Origin: Saprospiraceae bacterium
Lineage (GTDB): Bacteria > Bacteroidota > Bacteroidia > Chitinophagales > Saprospiraceae
Direction: 5' to 3'
Assembly (NCBI GenBank): GCA_020629315.1
Contig: JAHDDO010000019.1
Coordinates: forward strand, 1-62,083
Length of the DNA: 62,083 nucleotides
Part shown: positions 34,583 to 43,454 of the stretch, one piece after another
Layout: each line of letters starts with the position of its first letter
Position numbering within the stretch: the first letter of the stretch is position 1
Made by a program: the position numbers and the translations under genes
Notes under the pieces: generated by a model
Database searches by the model: none
What the model saw: the letters and a program-made list of their open reading frames with translations, nothing else
What the model was told of the DNA's origin: nothing

Positions 34583-35836
34583 TTAAAGGTTGAATGCTTT
34601 CTTTATCTTATTTACATAATCTAGCTTTTCCCATGTAAATGTTTCCACGGATACGCTCTTCTCCTTTCCTGAACCATCAACGAAAGTTACTTTTTTCTTT
34701 TCTGGTGTTCTTCCCATATGGCCATAAGCGGCTGACTCGCTGTAAATGGGCTTTCTCAACTTCAGTCGTTGCTCTATAGCATACGGTCTCATGTCAAATA
34801 TTTGTTGAATTTTCTTAGCTATTTGACCATCTGACATATCAACTTTGGCGCTACCAAACGTATTTACATAGATATTCGTTGGTTTCGCTACGCCAATAGC
34901 GTATGATACTTGGACTAGCATTTCATCACTAATACCTGCGGCAACCATATTTTTAGCAATATGTCTTGTCGCGTACGCAGCACTTCTATCTACTTTACTA
35001 GGATCTTTACCAGAGAATGCGCCACCACCATGCGCTCCTTTTCCTCCATAGGTGTCTACGATGATCTTCCTTCCTGTTAATCCTGTATCTCCATGTGGCC
35101 CACCAATAACAAAGATGCCTGTAGGATTTATATGATAGGTTATATTCTTATCAAAAAGCCGTTTTGTTGAGGCCTTTACTTGTCTTTTTAATTTAGGTAT
35201 AACGATTTCTATAACATCCTTCTTGATCTGAGCTAACATTTTCTTTTCTGAATCGAAATCATCATGTTGAGTAGATACTACAATGCTATCTATCCGCACT
35301 GGTTTATTATTATCATCATACTCAATGGTTACTTGTGATTTAGAATCTGGACGCAGATAGGTCATTTGTTTACCTTTCTTCCGGATATCCGCAAGTATAG
35401 TGAGTAGTCGATGAGAAAGATCTAAAGCAAGCGGCATATAGTTTTCAGTTTCATTTGTCGCATACCCAAACATCATCCCCTGATCACCCGCTCCTTGATC
35501 TTCTTTGTTTGCTCTTTCTACCCCTTGATTTATATTAGGTGATTGTTCATGGATAGAAGAGAATATACCGCAACTGTTTCCGTCAAACATGTAATCACTC
35601 TTATTATATCCAATCTTGTTGATCACATCTCTTGCAATTTGCTGAACATCCAAATAGGTCTTGGACTTTACCTCACCTGCCAAGATAACTTGACCGGTTG
35701 TAACTAATGTTTCACAAGCTACTTTTGAACTTGGATCAAAAGCCAAAAAATGATCTACCAAAGCATCTGAAATTTGGTCTGCTACTTTATCTGGGTGTCC
35801 CTCTGATACTGATTCTGAAGTGAATAAATATGCCAT
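34583..35836 (-). CDS. metK: S-adenosylmethionine synthase
   Basis: This is a 417-residue MAT. Signature elements are [20 protein letters not shown] at the N-terminus, [12 protein letters not shown] (ATP/metal loop), [21 protein letters not shown] and [19 protein letters not shown]. It makes SAM from methionine and ATP in the cytosol. The length is slightly above the usual 385-400 because of an insertion in the middle (about 180-235), as in other Bacteroidota. No SAM riboswitch was recognised upstream. A candidate minus-7 box TATATTTG lies on its strand at 35865-35872. Confidence 0.96.
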   Translation of the reverse strand: MAYLFTSESVSEGHPDKVADQISDALVDHFLAFDPSSKVACETLVTTGQVILAGEVKSKTYLDVQQIARDVINKIGYNKSDYMFDGNSCGIFSSIHEQSPNINQGVERANKEDQGAGDQGMMFGYATNETENYMPLALDLSHRLLTILADIRKKGKQMTYLRPDSKSQVTIEYDDNNKPVRIDSIVVSTQHDDFDSEKKMLAQIKKDVIEIVIPKLKRQVKASTKRLFDKNITYHINPTGIFVIGGPHGDTGLTGRKIIVDTYGGKGAHGGGAFSGKDPSKVDRSAAYATRHIAKNMVAAGISDEMLVQVSYAIGVAKPTNIYVNTFGSAKVDMSDGQIAKKIQQIFDMRPYAIEQRLKLRKPIYSESAAYGHMGRTPEKKKVTFVDGSGKEKSVSVETFTWEKLDYVNKIKKAFNL

Positions 35837-35864
35837 CGTTATTTGCTAATTTTAAAATTCCTGC

Positions 35865-35872
35865 AAATATAG
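35865..35872 (-). promoter_or_regulatory. candidate minus-7 box (TATATTTG) of metK
   Basis: The minus strand reads TATATTTG, fitting TAnnTTTG, 28 bases before the metK ATG. The same octamer precedes the DPP-IV and thioredoxin genes, so it is a recurrent promoter form in this window. The minus-33 element is weak. Confidence 0.5.
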
Positions 35873-35963
35873 TTTTAATTGCCATTAAAGCATGGCATAT
35901 AATCATGGACTTAACATAGATAGCAAGGTCTCTTTTCCAATGATAACATTGGACTAAAAAACC

Positions 35964-37484
35964 TTACTCCATGATTATCAATTTATCGAAATAACTATCT
36001 CCATTTTTAAGTCGCACATGACACAAGTACATACCTGACTCAAGATGGCGTTCCTTTAATTGGTCAAGCTGGCTTCCTGAAAAAACCGGTCTAGCTTGAC
36101 TATCAAATAGTTCAATTACTTCGACTTGCTGCATATCGATATTTCTAAATTGGAGTTCGGAAAGGCTTTGTACCCAAGGATTCGGCACAATGTCAATCGT
36201 ATTCTTTTGGACATTTTCGGTAGAGACAAAATCGCCTGTGACAAAAACATCAATGTCTGAAAACTCGGTACAGAATTGAAATTTGTTTATCGGCATTACC
36301 CGCCAATAGTATTTGTAATCTTGGTTGAGGTTAAAAAGCGTAGCGCTATTGTCATAAACAATCGTATCAAATAAGACGGCAGTAACGGTAGCTTCAAAAC
36401 CCAACTGGATTAAATACCCTTCAGCATTTTCCACAGGCTCCCAATCTAATTCAAGTCCAGAATATGGCACGAGTTCTTCATCTAAGGGAAAATATAATTC
36501 TGGCACATCCTCAATAGGGTCCAATATTTCCAAAGAAGGGTCTAAATAATCTGCTTTCTCATCTAGTATATTGGCACGCATAGCTGCTACTTGCTCATTT
36601 GAAAATGAGCTGGCACACTGATCAAAAGAATAAGACATAATCCACTGACCATCTGAAACAAATGTTTCTCCTGTAGGATCAGTTTGTATCTGATTACTAA
36701 AGTTATCTTCATTGCATGGCCAACGTGTACCTAAGTAATCTGGTTTTGTATCACAGAAACCATCCGCAGCATGTGAACAATTTGATCCATCAACCCGCTC
36801 GACAATTACTGTGTCTATAATCATTGTATCTAATATCAAGGTATCTTGAAAAAAAGTATAGTCAATTAATACAGTGTCAGGAGCGGGGTCCAAGTAATTA
36901 TGTGGAATAGACCCATCAAATCCGACACCACCTTCCCACCCAATAAATGGGTGAGGCAATGATAAATTATGGCCTACCTCATGCGCCCAAGTATGATCCA
37001 GAGGACCAGAACAAGATTTATTCATCGCTATCCCAGCATACGGCAAGTTATAGCCACAATTCCCTGCGGGGTCTTTAACAAAATAATTATTAATCGTATT
37101 TGGTATGTTGTTATCAAACATCATATTAGCGCCCTGTAGAACTGTTTCATGTTCGAAGTAGGCACTATTATAAATATATTTAAAGGGAGAATGCAAATAG
37201 AAGTTAATATCAGTATCTGCGAAATCTTCTTGTAGTCTACACAATGCCACAAGCAAATTACTTTCTCCAAAGGCACCTAAACCTGTATCATCTCCAATGG
37301 CAAAAATGGTCAACGGCAAGTAAAGCACATCTCCACTTTTTGTCGCATAGGAAGAAGGATTCTTCTGATATTCCTTTAGCCAAGGAGATTTCCCAGGCGG
37401 TGTACCACATGGATCAGGCTGCGATTGGCCAAATAATAATAAGGGAGTGATAATAGATATAATTACGGGTACTAAACGTTTCAT
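35964..37484 (-). CDS. secreted zinc metalloprotease (M43-like) with T9SS type A sorting signal
   Basis: This is a 506-residue protein from the ATG at 37484 (MKRLVPVIISIITPLLLFGQ signal). The catalytic zinc motif HEVGHNLSLPH (HExxHxxxxxH) lies in the first half and is followed by a Met-turn-like SYSFDQCASSFS. This is the metzincin arrangement of pregnancy-associated-plasma-protein-like M43 proteases. A fibronectin-like module (about 330-415, YSGLELDWEPVENAEGYLIQL) and a type IX C-terminal domain (IVPNPWVQ to GMYLCHVRLKNGDSY) follow. It is probably released or attached at the cell surface to degrade proteins. Confidence 0.85.
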   Translation of the reverse strand: MKRLVPVIISIITPLLLFGQSQPDPCGTPPGKSPWLKEYQKNPSSYATKSGDVLYLPLTIFAIGDDTGLGAFGESNLLVALCRLQEDFADTDINFYLHSPFKYIYNSAYFEHETVLQGANMMFDNNIPNTINNYFVKDPAGNCGYNLPYAGIAMNKSCSGPLDHTWAHEVGHNLSLPHPFIGWEGGVGFDGSIPHNYLDPAPDTVLIDYTFFQDTLILDTMIIDTVIVERVDGSNCSHAADGFCDTKPDYLGTRWPCNEDNFSNQIQTDPTGETFVSDGQWIMSYSFDQCASSFSNEQVAAMRANILDEKADYLDPSLEILDPIEDVPELYFPLDEELVPYSGLELDWEPVENAEGYLIQLGFEATVTAVLFDTIVYDNSATLFNLNQDYKYYWRVMPINKFQFCTEFSDIDVFVTGDFVSTENVQKNTIDIVPNPWVQSLSELQFRNIDMQQVEVIELFDSQARPVFSGSQLDQLKERHLESGMYLCHVRLKNGDSYFDKLIIME

Positions 37485-37681
37485 ACACCTAAAATACATA
37501 TCTCTTTATCAACAAAGGACCCTTGATACGTAACATTTTGAAGGGTTCAAGACAAAACTATCATTGTCAAAATAAAATAATTAACTTTCCCTTAAATGGT
37601 AGCTCACTTATTTATGGTTAGATTAGTAGCTGTAATAGCCAAACCCAATTATTATTTTTCAACGCACGTAAACAAATTCCT

Positions 37682-38374
37682 ATGAAAAAATGCTTTTCTA
37701 TCCTTTTAGGACTCTGCTTTGTACTAAGTGTCCAGGCGCAAGATGATGTTCGCAATATTGGTTCTTATAAAACATTGGACGTGTCCGGCAGTGTGAGTAT
37801 AGAGTTAGTCAAACAGTCTAATCCTACCGCCGCAATAACCATGGAAAAAGGAGATATCAAAAATCTAATCACTGAGAAAAACGGCAACACGCTTAAAATT
37901 GAATTAAAGAAAGGGGCTACTGGTAGTTGGAGTTCGGGTGAAAAAGCAAAAATAGTTTTAGGTTTTAATGACCTTTCTAAAATAGATTGTAATGCAGGCG
38001 CTGCGGTCCGTGGAACGGATAAAATATCTGCAAATGAAGTAATTGTAAAGGCAAGCTCAGGTTCTGCTGTATCTGTTTGCGTAGATGCTTCCAAGACTAT
38101 AGCTTCGGCTTCTTCAGGGGCTGCATTAACATTAGAAGGTAGTTCAGAAAACTTCCAAGTAAATGCTAGTTCAGGCGCAGCCATTTCAGCCCATAAGTTA
38201 ACAGCAGAAAATGTAACTGCTGATGCCAGTTCGGGAGCCGCATTAAAGGTTCATGCACGGGAAAAGATAAATGCAAAATCTAGCTCCGGGGCAGCTATTC
38301 AATATACGGGAGAGCCAAAAGAAAAGAATATTGACGCTGGTAAATGGAGCGGCGGGAGTATTGGGAAATTCTAA
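37682..38374 (+). CDS. GIN-domain (DUF2807) secreted protein
   Basis: This is a 230-residue protein with a signal peptide (MKKCFSILLGLCFVLSVQAQ). The DUF2807 domain begins DDVRNIGSYKTLDVSGSVSI. The second half has a repeated SSGAA(L/I) rung motif (about every 18-20 residues, at least five copies), as expected for a stacked beta-solenoid. Function is unknown; the domain was named for a putative adhesin head. It may overlap the next gene by 31 bases depending on the start chosen there. Confidence 0.8.
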   Translation: MKKCFSILLGLCFVLSVQAQDDVRNIGSYKTLDVSGSVSIELVKQSNPTAAITMEKGDIKNLITEKNGNTLKIELKKGATGSWSSGEKAKIVLGFNDLSKIDCNAGAAVRGTDKISANEVIVKASSGSAVSVCVDASKTIASASSGAALTLEGSSENFQVNASSGAAISAHKLTAENVTADASSGAALKVHAREKINAKSSSGAAIQYTGEPKEKNIDAGKWSGGSIGKF

Positions 38375-39018
38375 CAAAATATTCATTATTGAACACGAAC
38401 ATTACATCCATTGCTTTCTCATGCTTACTCATGCTTACTTTTAGTCAGTGTGTGTCCGTTTCTTCCATGGAAACGGCCAGAGTTACAGAACATAAGAAAT
38501 TTGGAGTACTTGTAGGGACAGGGGTGCCTAGATATGCATACAGGACTGAAGATGAAGAAGTAAGAGTGGTTGGATCTGTTTCAGAAGTAGGTGGTCGTTA
38601 TGGTATAGTTGAGCAGGTGGATTTAGGAGCTACCTTCCGGATTATTGGCGCTAGTTCCCTAGATATTAAGTACCAATTTTTAGGAGATCAAAGCTCAGTT
38701 TTTGCGGGTGCCGCAGGAACAGAGCTCGGAGTTTTTTTTATTTCTCAAGATGTTAGAGATGGAAACACTTTCGAAGCTTCGATTCCTTTGTTTTTTTCAT
38801 ACCATCCGAGTGAAAATTTTGCAATATATATGAATCCAAAGTTTGTCTATCGAAAATATGGATCTTTGGAAGCCACCAACTTTTGGGGTGGCACGACAGG
38901 CTTCCGTTTTGGGCAAAGTTTAGCTTGTTTTGTTGAGTATGGATATCTATGGAATGGATCCAGCGATTGGAGTAACCAAACCCAGCTAAATTTTGGGATT
39001 GCAAGAGATATTCGATGA
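38344..39018 (+). CDS. putative lipoprotein / outer-membrane barrel
   Basis: This is a 224-residue frame from the ATG at 38344. A TTG at 38389, after the previous stop, gives a cleaner 209-residue protein that begins directly with its signal (NTNITSIAFSCLLMLTFSQC) and is perhaps the true start. The mature part has repeated amphipathic strands (KFGVLVGTGVPRYAYR, SEVGGRYGIVEQVDLGATFRI, SIPLFFSYHP, FAIYMNPKFVYR, GFRFGQSLACFVEYGYLW, QLNFGIARDI) typical of an outer-membrane barrel. No family was recognised. Confidence 0.55.
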   Translation: MERREYWEILTKYSLLNTNITSIAFSCLLMLTFSQCVSVSSMETARVTEHKKFGVLVGTGVPRYAYRTEDEEVRVVGSVSEVGGRYGIVEQVDLGATFRIIGASSLDIKYQFLGDQSSVFAGAAGTELGVFFISQDVRDGNTFEASIPLFFSYHPSENFAIYMNPKFVYRKYGSLEATNFWGGTTGFRFGQSLACFVEYGYLWNGSSDWSNQTQLNFGIARDIR

Positions 39019-39170
39019 GTTCTTGAATATTTAAAATACATGAAAAATTTACATATATTACGTATGATTTTAAGGCCATAATGATGGTGAAATAGTAACA
39101 ACTTCCTTGGTGCAGCAGTGGGTTAAGGAAGTACAATCGAAATTTAATTTACTCACTAATAACAGATAGT

Positions 39171-39626
39171 ATGAAAAATTCTTTTTTGACATTGTTGTTA
39201 ATGGTTTTTTGTAGTGCATCTCTATTGGCAGTAAGTCCTGCTGAAAGTGCTGTTTCTTTAAAAGACCGATTAAACACAGGTTCTGACTTGATCGAAGCTG
39301 AGCTAAGCCAATTAACGCAAATGAACGAGGCTATTTTAGCTGAAGGCATGGATTATGATGAGTTGCAAGCCTTATACCCAGAAATGGTATCTAGCGCTAA
39401 TTTAAGTGCAGCAGCAGCTCCTGGTATTTTCACTGGTCATCCAGATGTGCCTGTAGGTATTCCTGGTTTCTGGTGGGGATTCTGCTTGAGTCTTGTTGGA
39501 ACTCTAATCGTTTATTTAGTAATGGACGAAGGAGAAGGTAGAAAAGAGCAAGTTAGAAACTCTATCTACGGATGTTTAATTTTCCAGGCTCTATACTGGG
39601 TGCTTACTATAGTATTAAGCATATAA
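39171..39626 (+). CDS. small exported membrane protein, first gene of YidD-like operon
   Basis: This is a 151-residue protein with a signal peptide (MKNSFLTLLLMVFCSASLLAV). A helical, acidic periplasmic region follows (about 25-75, EAELSQLTQMNEAILAEGMDYDEL). The C-terminal half carries two membrane helices (about 100-118 and 132-150, separated by the charged MDEGEGRKEQVRN). The motif GIPGFWWGFCLSLVG before the first helix is distinctive. Family and function are unknown. The next gene begins at the base after its stop. Confidence 0.55.
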   Translation: MKNSFLTLLLMVFCSASLLAVSPAESAVSLKDRLNTGSDLIEAELSQLTQMNEAILAEGMDYDELQALYPEMVSSANLSAAAAPGIFTGHPDVPVGIPGFWWGFCLSLVGTLIVYLVMDEGEGRKEQVRNSIYGCLIFQALYWVLTIVLSI

Positions 39627-40277
39627 ATGAATATTGGAAAAAGAATAATATTTTATATTTTCTGCTTTGCAGCCTGCCATTCCCTTTTGGGTCAAAAATA
39701 CAGCAGGCTGCAAGCAGCTTTTTCCATTATTGAAAAAAACACACTCACAGATAGCTCATTTATTGTAATTGGCACCGTTGATTACGATCTCTTTTCCGAC
39801 ATATCAAAATATAGCATCACTTTTCCTACCGAAACGACTTGGATCTTTCAAGACTCTACTATAACGAGTTATGACGCTGAAATGAATATTACTGATATAG
39901 ATACAGTAGGCACTGCTTTTAATGAGTACACCGTCTTTAGGAAGATATTGCTAGATGAATTGACTGATTTTGGTTTAGTCGAAGCTGGTTTTGAAATCAG
40001 TGAAGTCGAAAAAGTGGATGAATCCATCATCTACCAATGGATTCCACCTGAAGGTCAATTTGATTTTATTAAATATATCGTTACAGAACAAGTTGAGGAA
40101 AAACTAACAGGTCTTATTATTATTGATGAAAATGATAAATCAATTAATGAAACCTATTATGAAGATTATCATTTAGTTAATGATCTTTCTATCCCACAAA
40201 AAATAAAGTTACATTTTACAGGTGAGGAGGAAGAAATTTTCAAAACCATTAGTTTTAGAGATGTCAAAATTCAATAG
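39627..40277 (+). CDS. secreted protein of unknown function in YidD-like operon
   Basis: This is a 216-residue protein with a signal peptide (MNIGKRIIFYIFCFAACHSLLGQ). The mature part is acidic and mixed alpha/beta, with WIFQDSTITSYD, YTVFRKILLDELTDFG and a C-terminal beta-rich stretch with IPQKIKLHFTGEEEEIFK. That last part resembles the outer-membrane lipoprotein-sorting type of small-ligand-binding fold only loosely. I do not recognise a family. It overlaps the YidD-like gene by 17 bases. Confidence 0.5.
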   Translation: MNIGKRIIFYIFCFAACHSLLGQKYSRLQAAFSIIEKNTLTDSSFIVIGTVDYDLFSDISKYSITFPTETTWIFQDSTITSYDAEMNITDIDTVGTAFNEYTVFRKILLDELTDFGLVEAGFEISEVEKVDESIIYQWIPPEGQFDFIKYIVTEQVEEKLTGLIIIDENDKSINETYYEDYHLVNDLSIPQKIKLHFTGEEEEIFKTISFRDVKIQ

Positions 40278-40668
40278 TTTACCGATAGCTATTTTACTTT
40301 TTCTTCCCTTTTGTCTAACGTCCCAAACCGAGAGTGACTTTGTATTTATGAACGAAGCCAACTACGGTATCAAAAGTGCAAGAACGATCCAGCCTTCAAA
40401 TCAAAAGACGAAAAAAGACAAAAACGATATCCAACAAACCGGACAGTTTTTGTTTCATGTCTATAAGAATTATATAACCACCCAAGATGGAAACTATTGT
40501 AATTTTATTCCATCCTGCTCATCGTATTGCGCCCAGGCATTACATAAACATGGCCCTGTAAAAGGAGCTATTATGAGTTTTGACAGAATGGGAAGATGCC
40601 ATGGTTTTGCTCCTCAGAAATATACCTTTGACCCCAAACGACGGAAATTAATTGATGAACCTAAGTAA
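40261..40668 (+). CDS. exported YidD-like protein
   Basis: This is a 135-residue protein from the ATG at 40261, which gives a signal peptide (MSKFNSLPIAILLFLPFCLTSQ). Residues about 55-120 match YidD (membrane protein insertion efficiency factor): YCNFIPSCSSYCAQALHKHG, then GRCHGF. Ordinary YidD is a roughly 70-85-residue cytosolic or inner-membrane-associated protein encoded beside yidC, rnpA and rpmH. Here it carries an export signal, sits among exported TPR/membrane proteins, and has extra Cys residues (NYCNF, SCSSYC, GRC) that could form disulfides. A different, periplasmic role is likely (inference). Confidence 0.8.
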   Translation: MSKFNSLPIAILLFLPFCLTSQTESDFVFMNEANYGIKSARTIQPSNQKTKKDKNDIQQTGQFLFHVYKNYITTQDGNYCNFIPSCSSYCAQALHKHGPVKGAIMSFDRMGRCHGFAPQKYTFDPKRRKLIDEPK

Positions 40669-41467
40669 ACTAAGTAAATATGTGCTTCTATTGGTCATCG
40701 TATTAAATAGTAGCACTTTATTTACACAAGAATCAGACAATGAACCGGATGAGGCTTTTGCCGCTTTTTTATATCGGTCAGCGCTTTATGATTTTGCAGC
40801 AGAAGAGTATGAGCGCTTATTATTCTCTCATCCTAACGATCTTAAATATCTAAAAAAGCTGATCGATTGCTATAAAAAAACGAATCAGCGAAGTCTTATA
40901 GAAGATCGATTGTCCTTAATTAAACTAACTGATCCAGACTTGCAGCATGAATATTTTGACCTTCTTTTAATAGAAGGAAAAACACAAACTTTACGACAAC
41001 AGCTGTCTGGTCAAGACATGTTACTACCGCAAAAAGATGTTGATCTCTTTACCTTCAAATCACATCTGTTGGATATGGACTGGGAAGAAGCTAATCGGAT
41101 ATATGCGAGTAATTCGTATCCAGCATACTCCACCTTAATGCAGAATGTTAGCACACGAAAATTTAAATCTCCTGCTATGGCAGGCATTATGTCCGGCATT
41201 ATACCTGGCTTAGGTCGTGTATATGCTAAAGACTATATTGACGGTCTAATAAGTGCAGTTTTCATAGCAGCATCTAGCGTACAATCATATAGGCGCTTTA
41301 AGGCTCAAGGAATAAATTCCGCTGGAGGATGGATTTATGGTGGTGTTGCCTTGGGTTTCTATGTAAGTAACATCTATGGTAGTGTCCAATCTGCTAAATA
41401 CTATAATCAAAAGAAAAATGAAGAGTTACGTAAAGAAGCTTATCGCATTCTTTCTGCTGATTTTTAG
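40655..41467 (+). CDS. exported TPR protein with C-terminal membrane hairpin
   Basis: This is a 270-residue protein (ATG 40655; a TTG just upstream is in frame). The signal (about 1-24) is followed by TPR-like helices (DEAFAAFLYRSALYDFAAEEYERLL and beyond, about 30-150). At the C-terminus a conserved-looking AGIMSGIIPGLGRVYAKDYIDGL leads into two membrane helices (about 183-235). The next gene has the same plan (SMFVPGLGQLVNGDTKDALNSF), so the two are diverged paralogues. The PGLG-x-x-Y-x-D/GD motif is reminiscent of DUF5683-type membrane hairpins. Overlap with the YidD-like gene is 14 bases. Confidence 0.6.
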   Translation: MNLSKLSKYVLLLVIVLNSSTLFTQESDNEPDEAFAAFLYRSALYDFAAEEYERLLFSHPNDLKYLKKLIDCYKKTNQRSLIEDRLSLIKLTDPDLQHEYFDLLLIEGKTQTLRQQLSGQDMLLPQKDVDLFTFKSHLLDMDWEEANRIYASNSYPAYSTLMQNVSTRKFKSPAMAGIMSGIIPGLGRVYAKDYIDGLISAVFIAASSVQSYRRFKAQGINSAGGWIYGGVALGFYVSNIYGSVQSAKYYNQKKNEELRKEAYRILSADF

Positions 41468-42287
41468 TAGCCTCCACTTATATGGGCAATTCTCAGTAGA
41501 AGGCAGTATTAAAGAAGCACTCAAGTTTCAGGAAATAGGACAACATGAAAGTGCTACCAAGAAATTTCTTCACGCCTACTTTCTAGACAAAGAATCTGTT
41601 TATCCAGAACTTAGTAAACGCATCTCCGAGTCGTTTTATAACGCTGGTGACACTAAAAATGCATTAAAATATATAGCTATATACCTTAGAAATAAGGAAC
41701 TCAGCGTCACGGAGGTAATTGAATCCAAATATTACAAATTGAGGATACTCTTCGAAATTAAACAGTATAAGGAAGCACAAGCCAGTTTATTTCAATTCAC
41801 AGAGATGCAGATCGAAGCCGACCCCGATAGATATTTTTATTATCAAGGACTAGCCTACATCTTTGACCAAAGACTAGAAAAAGGGAGAAGTATATTAAGT
41901 GAACTAAGTTATTACGATCAAATAGATCAAAATTCATTGGACCTATTATTCAAACGGATGGAAAAAAACCTGGACAAAAATCACTTTATTGCTAGTCTCC
42001 TTTCCATGTTTGTTCCAGGTTTAGGTCAGTTAGTAAATGGTGACACTAAAGATGCCTTAAATTCCTTTTTACTAAATGCTGGATTTCTAAGTCTCTTCTT
42101 ATACGTGAGGCAGACCTTATCCCAATCCGATGCCTTCTTAAGTGTGGCACCATGGTTTGGGCGCTATTACATCGGTGGTGTTAATAACGCTGGAGATACA
42201 TCAAAAAAGAAACAACGATTGCGAGAAAAAGAGTATATAGACGAACTCAACTTTTTATTACAACAAAGTCGATACGCTAATCAATGA
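41418..42287 (+). CDS. exported TPR protein with C-terminal membrane hairpin (paralogue of preceding gene)
   Basis: This is a 289-residue protein from the ATG at 41418, where the signal peptide starts (MKSYVKKLIAFFLLIFSSLHLYGQ). That places the signal-coding bases inside the last 50 bases of the preceding gene. TPR-like helices span about 25-190 (ALKFQEIGQHESATKKFLHAY, GDTKNALKYIAIYLRNKE). A hairpin follows: SMFVPGLGQLVNGDTKDALN, then a membrane helix LNAGFLSLFLYV. It probably sits in the inner membrane with the TPR part outside. The 4-base overlap with the DUF3108 gene indicates coupling. Confidence 0.6.
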   Translation: MKSYVKKLIAFFLLIFSSLHLYGQFSVEGSIKEALKFQEIGQHESATKKFLHAYFLDKESVYPELSKRISESFYNAGDTKNALKYIAIYLRNKELSVTEVIESKYYKLRILFEIKQYKEAQASLFQFTEMQIEADPDRYFYYQGLAYIFDQRLEKGRSILSELSYYDQIDQNSLDLLFKRMEKNLDKNHFIASLLSMFVPGLGQLVNGDTKDALNSFLLNAGFLSLFLYVRQTLSQSDAFLSVAPWFGRYYIGGVNNAGDTSKKKQRLREKEYIDELNFLLQQSRYANQ

Positions 42288-43063
42288 TGAGAATTGTAGC
42301 CATTATATTTCTATTGCTGCTTACATCACAATTAGTTGGCCAAGAAATGCCCTGCAATATCGAGCATTCGCCTGTCATTGTTAATGAAAAACTCAGCTAT
42401 GACATTTATATGAAGGTTGGGTTTATCTGGATACCTATTGGTGAAAGCATCTTCATAGTAAAGGAATCTGATGACTACTTTAATGCGGAGATGACCGCTA
42501 GAACTTTTGATGGCTGGAGCCCACTATATAAAGTAAATGGTGTATTTAGATCACACTTGAGCAAAGCGGATGGTCTTAGTCAACATTATTTACGATGGAC
42601 CAATGAAAATGGTGAAACAAGCTATGATTCTATTCTTTTTGATCAATCAAACCTTATATGTAAAGAATTCCTTGGACCTAATCCACAAAAGCAAGTAGTT
42701 TATGACCTTGAATTGGATCATTGCGTCCAGGATATGATTAGTACATTTTATTATATCCGAACGCCCCTGTATGAAAATATGATACCTGGAGATCAGCTAC
42801 CATTGCACTTGTTCTACAATAAATATCAGTACAATATTGACATGCAATTTAAAGGGGAGGAAATTAAAAAGATAAAAAGCCTAGGTGATCAAAATTGCTT
42901 TAGGTTAGAAGCTCAATCCATTAAAGGGAAACATGTCGATAAGTCAGCACTCATGACTTGTTGGATATCAAATGATGAAAAGCGTATACCTATTGTATTT
43001 GAATCTCCAATGAAGTTTGGCGAACTCAGAATAATACTAAAATCAATTGAATCAATTCCATAA
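42284..43063 (+). CDS. DUF3108-family periplasmic protein
   Basis: This is a 259-residue protein with a signal peptide (MMRIVAIIFLLLLTSQLVGQ). It contains the DUF3108 pattern: NEKLSYDIYMKVGFIWIPIGES, DGWSPLYKVNGVFRSHL, CVQDMISTFYYIRT and CWISNDEKRIPIVFESPMKFGELRI. In other Bacteroidota and Proteobacteria such proteins are periplasmic beta-structures of unknown role. It is the last gene of the YidD-like operon and is followed by a terminator. Confidence 0.8.
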   Translation: MMRIVAIIFLLLLTSQLVGQEMPCNIEHSPVIVNEKLSYDIYMKVGFIWIPIGESIFIVKESDDYFNAEMTARTFDGWSPLYKVNGVFRSHLSKADGLSQHYLRWTNENGETSYDSILFDQSNLICKEFLGPNPQKQVVYDLELDHCVQDMISTFYYIRTPLYENMIPGDQLPLHLFYNKYQYNIDMQFKGEEIKKIKSLGDQNCFRLEAQSIKGKHVDKSALMTCWISNDEKRIPIVFESPMKFGELRIILKSIESIP

Positions 43064-43097
43064 AAAAAGCTGTTGCAATATGCAACAGCTTTATATT
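43063..43097. terminator. bidirectional terminator between DUF3108 gene and isc operon
   Basis: AAAGCTGTTGCA (43066-43077) pairs with TGCAACAGCTTT (43081-43092) around a 3-base loop. The long A run at 43062-43068 provides a strong U tract for transcripts on the minus strand (isc operon). On the plus strand the tract is weaker (TTTATATTT). Confidence 0.9.
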
Positions 43098-43125
43098 TCG
43101 TTATACCTTCTTTTGATAATATCTC

Positions 43126-43452
43126 TTACACAGCGAAACTTTCGCCACATCCACAAGTTCTAGATGCATTAGGATTATTAAAGAAAAATCCTTTACCATT
43201 TAGTCCGCCTGAAAACTCAAGTGTGGTATTGCAGAGATAGAGAAAACTCTTCAAGTCTGTAACGATCTTGACACCATTATCTTCGAAAATTTGATCATTT
43301 TCTTGTGACTCATTGTCAAAGTCCATGTTATAGCTTAATCCTGAACAGCCACCACTTGTAACTGAAACACGGACAAAGTAATCTGCACCGATGTCTTCGC
43401 TACTCATTAGCTCAGAAATTTTGGACTTTGCGCTATCGGCTACAAACAACAT
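43126..43452 (-). CDS. iscA: A-type iron-sulfur carrier IscA
   Basis: This is a 108-residue HesB/IscA protein. The three conserved cysteines are visible: VTSGGCSGLSYNM and near the C-terminus SRTCGCGESF. It carries Fe-S clusters or iron from IscU to apoproteins. It is the last gene of the isc operon and starts 2 bases after the iscU stop. Confidence 0.93.
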   Translation of the reverse strand: MLFVADSAKSKISELMSSEDIGADYFVRVSVTSGGCSGLSYNMDFDNESQENDQIFEDNGVKIVTDLKSFLYLCNTTLEFSGGLNGKGFFFNNPNASRTCGCGESFAV

Positions 43453-43454
43453 GA

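Noticed and set aside
35906..35960. Small inverted repeat CCAATG/CATTGG near 35938-35953 as a terminator or SAM riboswitch upstream of metK
   Set aside because: Six-base arms without a U tract on the needed strand, and no SAM riboswitch core could be recognised.
37765..38184. Minus-strand frame of about 139 codons opposite the GIN-domain gene
   Set aside because: It is generated by the repeated SSGAA codons on the other strand; there is no signal and no motif.
38753..39136. Minus-strand frame of about 127 codons over the end of the barrel gene and the following spacer
   Set aside because: No signal or motif; it lies mostly antisense to a strand-rich exported protein.
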